Source: Candidatus Omnitrophota bacterium
GTDB taxonomy: Bacteria; Omnitrophota; Gorgyraeia; Zapsychrales; Fredricksoniimonadaceae
DNA: 41,032 nt
Direction of reading: 5' to 3'
Assembly: GCA_013287965.1 (NCBI GenBank)
Contig: JABDCU010000014.1
Location: forward strand, 111-41,142
Every line of letters begins with the position of its first letter. Positions within the stretch are counted from its first letter, which is position 1. Positions 8,633 through 16,864 of the stretch are shown in pieces. A program made the translations under genes and the position numbers. Under the pieces are notes generated by a model. It did not search any database and was not told the origin of the DNA. It saw only the letters and a list, made by a program, of their open reading frames with translations.

Positions 8633-9151
8633 AACAATATCTTCCACTTCCGCCAAATGGCCGATGCCGGTGGTGCCGCAGGCTAATTTGCCTTTCACAG
8701 GCTCAATGAATTTAAACCCGTATTTTTTAAGTTTGGCACAATTGTCCTTGACGATCCGGTTGGCATACATCTCATCGTTCATCGCCGGTGCTATAAAAAT
8801 GGGGGCACGGGTGGTTATCACAAAGGTGGTCAGCAGATCATCACTTACACCATTGGCCAATTTCCCTATGACATTGGCCGTCGCCGGCGCGATAAGGACA
8901 AGTTCCGCGCTGCGGGCAAGTTCAATATGCGCCATGCGCCAGGAATCTTTATCAAACATGTCGCTGTGCACAGCCCTGCCTGACAACGAAGACAAGGTCA
9001 ACGGTGTTATGAACCGTTCCGCCTCCCTGGTCATGATCACTGTCACTTCACAGTGAGCGTCCTGGAGCCGGCGGATGATGTCCCCCGCCTTATATGCCGC
9101 AATGCTGCCGCAAACGCCTAAAACGACTTGTTTAGTCTTTGGACTTGGCAT
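8612..9151 (-). CDS. coaC: Phosphopantothenoylcysteine decarboxylase-type flavoprotein (CoaC domain only)
   Basis: MPSPKTKQVVLGVCGSIAAYKAGDIIRRL, APATANVIGKLANGVSDDLLTT, APAMNDEMY; no CoaB domain. Start reset to the M of MPSPKTK. Confidence 0.85.
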   Translation of the reverse strand: MPSPKTKQVVLGVCGSIAAYKAGDIIRRLQDAHCEVTVIMTREAERFITPLTLSSLSGRAVHSDMFDKDSWRMAHIELARSAELVLIAPATANVIGKLANGVSDDLLTTFVITTRAPIFIAPAMNDEMYANRIVKDNCAKLKKYGFKFIEPVKGKLACGTTGIGHLAEVEDIVGVVAKW

Positions 9152-9392
9152 TCTTTTTATTTTTTGCATCGTTATACGCGGTAAAGATGTCCCCGCCTTT
9201 TTCCGTGACCTTACCGGCGCGGATCTCATCTAACGCTGTCGTCGCTAATTTCTGGTCGGCAGGCACATTGACCAGCCTGACACCTGTCGTAGCCAACTCG
9301 GTGGCGCGCATTGAAGCCAAACGCACCAAACGATAAACACTCATGCTTGCCTTAGGCAATAATTCTTCGAGCGGCTGATAAGCCATACGCAT
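9132..9392 (-). CDS. rpoZ: RNA polymerase omega subunit-like
   Basis: MRMAYQPLEELLPKASMSVYRLVRLASMRATELATTG; AGGAGGTAAC Shine-Dalgarno before ATG at 9392; gmk-rpoZ-coaC order. Confidence 0.85.
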   Translation of the reverse strand: MRMAYQPLEELLPKASMSVYRLVRLASMRATELATTGVRLVNVPADQKLATTALDEIRAGKVTEKGGDIFTAYNDAKNKKNAKSKD

Positions 9393-9490
9393 GTTACCTC
9401 CTATTTTGAAACATAAAAACAAAGACAGGGATACCTTCCCTATCTTCCGAGAAAACAATCTTTATATCATACTAACCGCCTATTGTCTAC

Positions 9491-10096
9491 CTAAAAACCG
9501 GGACCTATCCCTAAGTCATGGTAAACAATTTGCTCCAGCTTTTCCAGGGCCCTATTTAAGTCCGCATTAATGATCACATGGTCGTAATGCTTGGCTTCTT
9601 TTAATTCCTTGCGGGCCACTTTTAAGCGCAGGCTTAAGCTTTCCCTGCTTTCAGAACCCCTTGCTTTCAAACGGACTTCCAGGACTTTCAGAGAAGGCGC
9701 TTTAATAAATATTTTCAAAGCCTGAGGGAATTCGCTGGCCACGGTCTTGGCCCCCTTGACATCAATGCATAAAAGGACATTAATGCCTTTTTTAAGCAAA
9801 TTCAGCGCCTGCTGTTTAGGCGTTCCGTAATAATTATCAAAAACCCTTTCCCACTCCAAGAAATACCCTTTTTTGATCCTCTCCTCGAAGATCTCTGTGC
9901 TTAAGAACAAATAGTCGCGGCCCTCGCGTTCTCCCGGCCTTTTGGGCCTGGTGGTGGCTGAGATGGATTTGACTAATTTGCCCTTTAACAACGGGCTTAA
10001 CAGCAATGCTTTATGCAGGGTTGTCTTGCCGCAGCCTGAGGGGCCGGATATAATGACGATCTTGGCTTTGGAGGGCGGGGAGTTTTTATTCGACAT
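9491..10096 (-). CDS. gmk: Guanylate kinase
   Basis: IVIISGPSGCGKTTLHKALL, SISATTRPKRPGEREGRDYLFLS, YGTPKQQ. Start set to MSNKNS. Confidence 0.95.
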   Translation of the reverse strand: MSNKNSPPSKAKIVIISGPSGCGKTTLHKALLLSPLLKGKLVKSISATTRPKRPGEREGRDYLFLSTEIFEERIKKGYFLEWERVFDNYYGTPKQQALNLLKKGINVLLCIDVKGAKTVASEFPQALKIFIKAPSLKVLEVRLKARGSESRESLSLRLKVARKELKEAKHYDHVIINADLNRALEKLEQIVYHDLGIGPGF

Positions 10097-10907
10097 TGTT
10101 GGACTGTTCGCGGATCTTCTCAACCTTGCTTTTGATGGCGATCACCGCAGCGGCAACCACCTTGTCCTGCACCTTGGAGCCGATGGTATTGGTCTCCCGC
10201 TGCATTTCCTGGGCGATAAAATCGAGTTTCTTGCCTGACCCTTCAACTTGCTTTAAAAGCATTTTAGCCTCATCAATATAATGCGCCAGGCGGGCTGTCT
10301 CTTCGTTGACATCATTGCTTTTTTGATAAGAGGAAAATTCATCCGGGCCCATTTTAGATTTACTGTCTTTTAAAAGAGCGCTGGTGCGCGCTTTGATGAG
10401 CCTGATCTGCTGCTGCATGAGTGATAACTGGCCGTTGATATCCACGCTCAAGGCTTTGCCTTCCCGTTGGCGCATGACCACGACCCCCGCCACGGCCTTG
10501 CGTAAGGACTTCTCTAAAACAGGCCAAAGCTCGCCTGCCTGCACGAAAACTTCCTTGGCTTCGACCACTCCGGGCAGGCGCATAATATCAGCGACGGTAA
10601 TGTCATTTTTTATGTGGTGCTTTTTCCCCAGGCTCCTGGCGAAATCCAAATAACGCTTAACAGCATCCTGGTTTAATATGATGTTCGTGTGCGGCCTGTC
10701 AGTGATCTTGACGGATACCGTGACCCTGCCGCGCTTGACGCGGCCGGCAATGATCTTTTGTATCTTGTCCTCCAACGACGAGAATCCTACCGGAAGATAG
10801 AAAGCCACGTCCAGATAACGGTGGTTGACTGTCTTTATCTCCGCAACACCCTTGATTTTTCCAAGGGTAACTTCACAAGCTCCAAACCCTGTCATTCCTG
10901 TTATCAT
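10086..10907 (-). CDS. yicC: YicC family protein
   Basis: MITGMTGFGACEVTLGKIKGVAEIKTVNHRYLDVAFYLP...; C-terminal KLDFIAQEMQRETNTIGSK. Confidence 0.95.
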   Translation of the reverse strand: MITGMTGFGACEVTLGKIKGVAEIKTVNHRYLDVAFYLPVGFSSLEDKIQKIIAGRVKRGRVTVSVKITDRPHTNIILNQDAVKRYLDFARSLGKKHHIKNDITVADIMRLPGVVEAKEVFVQAGELWPVLEKSLRKAVAGVVVMRQREGKALSVDINGQLSLMQQQIRLIKARTSALLKDSKSKMGPDEFSSYQKSNDVNEETARLAHYIDEAKMLLKQVEGSGKKLDFIAQEMQRETNTIGSKVQDKVVAAAVIAIKSKVEKIREQSNNVE

Positions 10908-10915
10908 AATGTCCC

Positions 10916-11365
10916 TTATTTTAATATTTCATTTTTCTTAAACCACAGTGCTATTTCCCGGCGAGCTTCTTTCACGTCCGAGGAAACATGGACTAAATTC
11001 TCAAATACACCCTTGGTGGTCACGCGTCCGAATTTGCCGCGCACAGACCTGGGATCAGCTTCTTCGGGGTTGGTGGCACCGGCGATCTTGCGGCACTTGG
11101 ACACCGCCTGGGGGCCGGTAAACACCATGGCCACCACGGGGTTCTTTGCGTGCAGATCCCCCATTAAGTAAGTGACAATTTCTTTAAAGAAAAATTGCCC
11201 GCGCAAATGCCCGTAATGGGCTTGTGCCAGCCTCGGGGAAACCTGTACCACCTTCAACCCCGTCAATTTCAGGTCACCGGCTAAAAATAAACCGATCACG
11301 TCCCCTGCAATGCCTTTTTGCATCCCGTCGGGCTTGATCAAAACTAATACCGACTCCGCTTTCAT
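10916..11365 (-). CDS. ndk: Nucleoside-diphosphate kinase
   Basis: ESVLVLIKPDGMQKGIAGDVIG, MVFTGPQAVSKCRKIAGATNPEEADPRSVRGKFG, ENLVHVSSD. Confidence 0.93.
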   Translation of the reverse strand: MKAESVLVLIKPDGMQKGIAGDVIGLFLAGDLKLTGLKVVQVSPRLAQAHYGHLRGQFFFKEIVTYLMGDLHAKNPVVAMVFTGPQAVSKCRKIAGATNPEEADPRSVRGKFGRVTTKGVFENLVHVSSDVKEARREIALWFKKNEILK

Positions 11366-12240
11366 TGACGTAAGATCCCTAAAATACGGTCCAGGTCATC
11401 CAGGGTATAATATTCAATAACAAGCTTGCCCTTGCCCTTTTTGTCCTCGACAAAAACCTTGGTCCCTAGAATTTTCCGCAGCTCTTCTTCCAAAATTTCA
11501 ATATCACGGTTTTTAGGCTTGGCCGCTGCCTTAATAATGTTTTGGCCTTGATGGGCTTTTTTCACCAGGTCTTCCACCTGGCGCACGGAAAGGCCGCGGT
11601 CAATAATGACCTGGGCCATTTTTTTCTGGATGGCAGCGCCTTCGAGGCTTAATAAGGCACGGGCATGACCCATGGAAAGCTTGGCGTCAGCCACTTGTTT
11701 TTGAATTTCTTCGGGAAGGCGCAAGAGCCGTAATAAATTAGTGACCGTAGAGCGGTCTTTGCCGATAGCTTCCGCAACAGCTTCCTGGGTGAATTGAAAC
11801 TCTTCCATGAGGCGCTTAAACCCCAGCGCTTCTTCAATGGCATTTAATTCTTCGCGCTGTATATTCTCAACTAAGGCCAATACCAGAGCTTCCCGGTCCG
11901 TAACATTTTTAATAATTACCGGCACTTGTTCCAAGCCAATGGCCTTTGCTGCCCTTAAACGCCTCTCCCCTGCCACAACTTCATAGCCATGCTCATGCTT
12001 GCGTACTAAGATCGGCTGCAGAACGCCTTTTTCTTTAATTGAAGCCTTCAAATCTTCTAATTTGGCTTCATCGTAATTTTGTCTTGGTTGAAATCTATTT
12101 TCCAGAATGGACATTGTTTTAACATAGGCAACATTTCCAGATGAATTAATTTCCAAACTGGAAATATCATTATTTGAAGATTCAGATGGCTTACTTGATA
12201 TAAGCGCTGATAATCCCTTGCCTAAAGATTTTTTTTCCAT
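11362..12240 (-). CDS. parB: Chromosome-partitioning protein ParB
   Basis: LGKGLSALIS, RFQPRQNYDEAKLEDLKASIKEKGVLQPILVR, VAGERRLRAAKAIGL. Confidence 0.96.
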   Translation of the reverse strand: MEKKSLGKGLSALISSKPSESSNNDISSLEINSSGNVAYVKTMSILENRFQPRQNYDEAKLEDLKASIKEKGVLQPILVRKHEHGYEVVAGERRLRAAKAIGLEQVPVIIKNVTDREALVLALVENIQREELNAIEEALGFKRLMEEFQFTQEAVAEAIGKDRSTVTNLLRLLRLPEEIQKQVADAKLSMGHARALLSLEGAAIQKKMAQVIIDRGLSVRQVEDLVKKAHQGQNIIKAAAKPKNRDIEILEEELRKILGTKVFVEDKKGKGKLVIEYYTLDDLDRILGILRQ

Positions 12241-12251
12241 TCTGAACTCTC

Positions 12252-13028
12252 CTATGGCGTTAATGCCCTATTCGCCAATAAAAACTCTTCTGCTAACTCT
12301 TTGTACTTTAAAGAACCTGCCGAAGCGGCGTCATAAAAATTGATCGGTTTGCCAAAACTTGGCGCTTCGCTTAGACGTATGTTCCTGGGAATAATTGACT
12401 TGTACACTTTTTCCTTAAAATAATTCTTGATCTCATTGATTACTTCATTGGTCAAATTAGTCCTGAAATCTGCCATGGTCATTAAAACACCTTCAACGTG
12501 CAGATCAGTATTAAGCCCTTCTTTGACCAGGGCTATGGTATTTAATAGCTGGGACACGCCTTCCAAGGCATAGAATTCACATTGAATCGGGATCAAAATG
12601 GAATCTGCGGCGACCAAAGCATTGAGCGTTAAAAGACCTAAAGATGGCGGGGAATCTATAAATATGAACTCGTATCTGTCTTTGATAGAGTCCAGGGCTT
12701 TTTTAAGCCTGGTTTCTCTAGAGAGAACTCCGACGAGCTCTATTTCTGCTCCGGTCAAATTGATATTGCAGGGAATGATATCTAAATTATTAACACCTGT
12801 TTTGACCAGGCCTTGGGTAACTGCGATACGGTGAATGAGCACATCATATAAAGACTCTTTAATCTCGTTCTTATTGACCCCTACCCCGCTGCTTGCATTG
12901 CCTTGGGGATCCATGTCTACAATAAGGATTTTCTTGCCTAAAACAGCCAGGGCTGATGCCAGGTTGATGGTTGTAGTGGTTTTGCCTGTCCCGCCTTTTT
13001 GATTGCAAACAGCGATAGTTTTAGCCAT
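12252..13028 (-). CDS. parA: Chromosome-partitioning ATPase ParA/Soj
   Basis: MAKTIAVCNQKGGTGKTTTTINLASALA. The tracked GTG start lies inside parS, so the ATG at 13028 is preferred. Confidence 0.96.
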   Translation of the reverse strand: MAKTIAVCNQKGGTGKTTTTINLASALAVLGKKILIVDMDPQGNASSGVGVNKNEIKESLYDVLIHRIAVTQGLVKTGVNNLDIIPCNINLTGAEIELVGVLSRETRLKKALDSIKDRYEFIFIDSPPSLGLLTLNALVAADSILIPIQCEFYALEGVSQLLNTIALVKEGLNTDLHVEGVLMTMADFRTNLTNEVINEIKNYFKEKVYKSIIPRNIRLSEAPSFGKPINFYDAASAGSLKYKELAEEFLLANRALTP

Positions 13029-13043
13029 GCGCGCCTCTGGTGC

Positions 13044-13061
13044 CAGTTTCACGTGAAACTG
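13044..13061. promoter_or_regulatory. parS: parS site
   Basis: CAGTTTCACGTGAAACTG, perfect 18-bp palindrome containing the GTTTCACGTGAAAC parS core, immediately upstream of parA. Confidence 0.93.
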
Positions 13062-13064
13062 ACC

Positions 13065-13256
13065 TTATTTGATGGTCACCTTAATTTTAGCAGATTTGGC
13101 TCCCCGCATACCAAAAAGTCCACGCTTTTCTTCACAGACAATTTTAATATCAAGCTTATTTTTAGGAAGGCCGAATTTTAAAACAGCCTTATTAATAGCC
13201 TCATTTAAGGTGTTTCCTTCAAACTCACTGGCCTCTGATTTAATCACCATGATCAC
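13065..13256 (-). CDS. Jag N-terminal domain-only protein
   Basis: EASEFEGNTLNEAINKAVLKFGLPKNKLDIKIVCEEKRGLFGMRGAKSAKIKVTIK matches Jag_N; KH and R3H domains absent; adjacent to yidC. Confidence 0.8.
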   Translation of the reverse strand: MIMVIKSEASEFEGNTLNEAINKAVLKFGLPKNKLDIKIVCEEKRGLFGMRGAKSAKIKVTIK

Positions 13257-14848
13257 TTTTTACCCGCCATTTTGGCTATTTTCCATTGTGTTGCCGTTGA
13301 AAGGATATAAAAAACCAAAAAGTATATCGCCCAGGAGCTGGCAAATTTATAAAACATGCATGTCATCATTACCGGCAAAATGTACATCATCATCTTCTGC
13401 TGCATGGCTTGTTGCTCATCCGTGACGACCATGCTCTTGCTTGATATCTTCTGCTGCATGAACATGATGCCGCCTGTCAAGATTGGTAATATATTAAGCT
13501 CATTACCAAATAAAGGCAAATAAAAAGGAAATATTATCAGGCGGTCCGGCTGGGAAAGATCTTTGATCCACAAGAATCCTTGTCCCTGAAAATATTGGGC
13601 GCGCCACAATATTTGGTATAAAGCCATAAAAAATGGCATTTGTATTAAAAACGGCAGGCAGCCGCCAAAAGGATTGATCTTTTCTCGACGGTAAATCTCT
13701 ACCATTTCCGTATTCAATTTTTGAGGGTCATTCTTAAATCTTTCCCTTAATGCCGCGATCTTGGGTTGGACTTCCTGCATTTTACGCATGGACATCATGC
13801 TTTTCATGGTCAAGGGATAGGTTATGCCATAGATCATCATGCTGATCAAAATAATGGCCACCCCCCAAGATTTAAAAACACCATGCAAAAATGGTATCGT
13901 ATAATAAATAGCCTGCCCTATCCATTCAATTATAGGGAAACTGCTAAAGGCAACGATCTTCTCAAAGCCTTTTTGGTATTTTTTCATGAGCCAAGGATTT
14001 TGGGGGCCGGCATAAATACTAAAATTATAGGTTACACTTTCGCCTGGCGCCAAATTTTTATCTTGAGGCGTAACAGAAACCTTCAGCTGTTTATCGCTAT
14101 CTGATTTGATTTCAAAGGATTTCGTCTCAAATTCGGGTTTAACAATAAAGGCGTGGTAATGGTCCCTAAAGCCAAGCCACTTGACCATTGCTGATCCGAT
14201 TTGATTGTTTTTGTCATTGAATTTATTAGCATTGCCCTTGCGAAATATTTTATTATTTGAATAAACGGAATATTCAAATAGAGCAGTTTCTCTGTTATTT
14301 TGATTAATTTCCATTCTGGATTCATCGATTTCAAATGCTGTGAAACTAAAATTGCTCAGAATGGAAATTTCTGATAAATTTTTAATTTCCATTCTGACAT
14401 TTATTATATACTTATCTTTGATTTCATACGTTTTTGTTATTTGCCAGCTTTTGTCCTTATATACAAGGGAAACTGTTTTGTCATTTAGTTTTTGGCCTGT
14501 GTATGGAACATTTTCAAGACCGCTAACGCTTAATACGTCAGTTATAGGAAAGGGGCTGTTCCTAATAAAATCTATTTTGTGGAGTGAACCGCCCACATTT
14601 GTGTATGAAATATCTTCATTTGTGGTTTTTATTTCATAATCTTGTGTCTTATTAACCGTACTTGTGGTTTCTACGCCGCTGTTTGGGACAATTATATTGG
14701 GGGAGATTGATTTTTCTGTAACATTTTGTGCTGCAGATAGTTGTGAGTTTTTTAACAATTCTGCTTGTTTGGGAGCAATAAAGATCGCTTGATAGCTGAA
14801 TAAAACTACTGCAGATAGGACAATGGCTAAAAGGGTGTTGCGTTCCAT
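13253..14848 (-). CDS. yidC: Membrane protein insertase YidC
   Basis: MERNTLLAIVLSAVVLFSYQAIF; KSMMSMRKMQEVQPKIAALRERFKNDPQKLNTEMVEIYRREKINPFGGCLPFLIQMP. Confidence 0.96.
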   Translation of the reverse strand: MERNTLLAIVLSAVVLFSYQAIFIAPKQAELLKNSQLSAAQNVTEKSISPNIIVPNSGVETTSTVNKTQDYEIKTTNEDISYTNVGGSLHKIDFIRNSPFPITDVLSVSGLENVPYTGQKLNDKTVSLVYKDKSWQITKTYEIKDKYIINVRMEIKNLSEISILSNFSFTAFEIDESRMEINQNNRETALFEYSVYSNNKIFRKGNANKFNDKNNQIGSAMVKWLGFRDHYHAFIVKPEFETKSFEIKSDSDKQLKVSVTPQDKNLAPGESVTYNFSIYAGPQNPWLMKKYQKGFEKIVAFSSFPIIEWIGQAIYYTIPFLHGVFKSWGVAIILISMMIYGITYPLTMKSMMSMRKMQEVQPKIAALRERFKNDPQKLNTEMVEIYRREKINPFGGCLPFLIQMPFFMALYQILWRAQYFQGQGFLWIKDLSQPDRLIIFPFYLPLFGNELNILPILTGGIMFMQQKISSKSMVVTDEQQAMQQKMMMYILPVMMTCMFYKFASSWAIYFLVFYILSTATQWKIAKMAGKK

Positions 14849-14854
14849 AGAATT

Positions 14855-15067
14855 TTACCTTACTGGGTCATACCCGCCGTCGGTTATCGGAGAACAGCGC
14901 AAAATGCGGACTATCGCTTTTTTCGCTCCCCGGGCAACGCCAAAGCGCTCAATGGCCTCAATGGCGTATTGCGAACATGAGGGATAAAAACGGCAGTTTC
15001 TACCAAATAACGCGCGGCTTAAACACTGATAGGCTTTTACGCCTGAGACCAGGATCTTCTTGACCAT
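14855..15067 (-). CDS. yidD: Membrane protein insertion efficiency factor YidD
   Basis: YQCLSRALFGRNCRFYPSCSQYAIEAIERFGVARGAKKAIVRILRCSPITDGGYDPV. Confidence 0.95.
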   Translation of the reverse strand: MVKKILVSGVKAYQCLSRALFGRNCRFYPSCSQYAIEAIERFGVARGAKKAIVRILRCSPITDGGYDPVR

Positions 15068-15086
15068 TTGTTAAGCCTGCGTGCTT

Positions 15087-15224
15087 TTAGGGGATAAGTT
15101 TACGGCGGCCTTTGGCGCGTCGACGGCTGAGAACCTTTTGGCCGTCAGAACTCGCCATGCGCTTACGGAATCCGTGTCTTTTTTTCCCAACAATATTGGT
15201 TGGTGTTTTTAAGTGCTTCTTCAT
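15087..15224 (-). CDS. rpmH: 50S ribosomal protein L34 (missing from ORF track)
   Basis: [45 protein letters not shown], 45 aa. Confidence 0.95.
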   Translation of the reverse strand: MKKHLKTPTNIVGKKRHGFRKRMASSDGQKVLSRRRAKGRRKLIP

Positions 15225-15233
15225 AGTTCGGAA

Positions 15234-15261
15234 ATTATAACACAGGAATGAATGAAGTCAA
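15234..15261 (-). promoter_or_regulatory. rpmH promoter
   Basis: Reverse strand TTGACT-16 bp-TATAAT; -10 ends 9 nt before the rpmH ATG. Confidence 0.7.
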
Positions 15262-15271
15262 CAAAAAGAGA

Positions 15272-15299
15272 TTGCAATCAAACAAAGCTTTGTTATAAT
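15272..15299 (+). promoter_or_regulatory. dnaA promoter, divergent from rpmH
   Basis: TTGCAA-16 bp-TATAAT upstream of dnaA. Confidence 0.6.
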
Positions 15300-15357
15300 G
15301 ACCCATCGAAAAACAAAAACAATCCACAGCTGTTAATAACTTGTGTTCTCGTCAATA

Positions 15358-16689
15358 ATGACCCTCAACGACGTCTGGCAAAAAGCCCAAACCCCCATCA
15401 AGGCCTCTATCGGCGAGACTTCCTACGACACGTGGTTTTCTCATCTGAAGATCTGTGAGACCAATCCAGGGGTCTTGACCATCCAGGCCCCGGATGAATA
15501 TTTCAAAAACTGGATCGATGAACGCTACCGCGCCATCATTGAGCGCTGCCTGCGCACCGAGGCAGGGCAGGGGATCGATATTGAATTCGCCGTTAATTCT
15601 GAGCTGCTGAACAAAAAAACCCAGCAAAAGCTTGACCAAATTGAAAAGTCTTTCGCGCCGGCGGACAAGAACATCCATTTAAATCCGCGTTTCCTTTTTG
15701 AAAATTTTGTCGTAGGGGCAGGCAACCGTTTTGCTTTTGCCGCGGCCCAGGCCGTGGCGGAGAATCCCGCCAAGTCTTACAATCCGTTTTTTATCTACGG
15801 GCCCGTGGGTCTGGGCAAAACGCATTTACTGCAGGCCATCACCCATGAGGCCAAGCGCAAAAACCCTGCCCTTAAAATTTGTTACCTGTCGTCTGAACAG
15901 TTCACCAATGAATTGATCAATTCCATCCGCCACCATTCGTCAGAAGCTTTCCGCCAAAAGTACCGCCACGTTGACATCCTTTTGATCGATGATATCCATT
16001 TTATCGCCGGAAAAGTCTCCACCCAGGAAGAATTTTTCCACACCTTTAATACCTTGCATGACCACCACAAGCAGATCATCATCTGCTCGGACAGGCCGCC
16101 TAAAGAGATCGCCAACTTAGAAGAACGCTTAGTCTCACGTTTTGCCTGGGGGCTGATCACTGATATCCAGCCGCCGGACTATGAAACAAGGGTGGCTATT
16201 TTACGTAAAAAATTAGAATTAGAATCCGTGATAGTCCCTGATGATGTGGTATTATTTATTGCCCAGGAAATTAAAACCAATATCCGTGAATTAGAAGGGG
16301 CGCTGATCCGGGTGGTGGCTTACGCGCTCCTGGAAGATAAATTGATCTCTTTGGCCGTGGCCAAGCAGGTCCTTAAAGACATGGTCAAAGAAACCATCAA
16401 GACCATCAGTGTTGACATGGTCCAAAAAGAAGTGGCTGCCCATTATCGCGTAACCCTGGCTGACCTGAAAACCAAAAAGCGTCATAAAAACGTGGTTTTG
16501 CCCAGGCAGGTAGCAATGTACTTGACCCGCAAATTAACGACACATTCCTTGCCGGAGATCGGGGCGGCTTTTGGCGGTAAAGACCACACAACTGTTTTAC
16601 ACGCTTATAAAAAGATAGAAAAGGACTTTATAACCAGTCCGGAAGTAAAAAAAAGCATTGATTATTTAAACTCGATCCTTTTGGAATAA
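15358..16689 (+). CDS. dnaA: Chromosomal replication initiator protein DnaA
   Basis: TLNDVWQKAQTPIKASIGETSYDTWFSHL, FFIYGPVGLGKTHLLQAI, GGKDHTTVLHAYKKI. ATG at 15358 preferred over upstream GTG. Confidence 0.97.
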   Translation: MTLNDVWQKAQTPIKASIGETSYDTWFSHLKICETNPGVLTIQAPDEYFKNWIDERYRAIIERCLRTEAGQGIDIEFAVNSELLNKKTQQKLDQIEKSFAPADKNIHLNPRFLFENFVVGAGNRFAFAAAQAVAENPAKSYNPFFIYGPVGLGKTHLLQAITHEAKRKNPALKICYLSSEQFTNELINSIRHHSSEAFRQKYRHVDILLIDDIHFIAGKVSTQEEFFHTFNTLHDHHKQIIICSDRPPKEIANLEERLVSRFAWGLITDIQPPDYETRVAILRKKLELESVIVPDDVVLFIAQEIKTNIRELEGALIRVVAYALLEDKLISLAVAKQVLKDMVKETIKTISVDMVQKEVAAHYRVTLADLKTKKRHKNVVLPRQVAMYLTRKLTTHSLPEIGAAFGGKDHTTVLHAYKKIEKDFITSPEVKKSIDYLNSILLE

Positions 16690-16858
16690 ATGAGTGTGGA
16701 TAAGAAATGGATCTTGTCCCAGGCTTATCCACAGGTGTTAATACCCGTAACACATTGAAAACATTGGTGATTTCTTTCTAATTCAACTTATCCACAAGTA
16801 CTAATACGATTACTGCTGTCTTTCAAGGTTAAACAAAAAGTACTAAAAGCAGAGGGTT
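16690..16858. other. oriC: Candidate oriC: dnaA-dnaN intergenic region with three perfect DnaA boxes
   Basis: TGTGGATAA at 16695-16703 (reverse), TTATCCACA at 16725-16733 and 16788-16796 (forward); gene orientation diverges around this locus. Confidence 0.85.
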
Positions 16859-16864
16859 GTGAAT

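Noticed and set aside
8388-8709. Two plus-strand ORFs across the tRNA cluster
   Set aside because: Antisense to tRNA-Leu and tRNA-Cys; sequences such as GGEGLEPSQPYGHRILSPT are the well-known spurious translation of tRNA genes.
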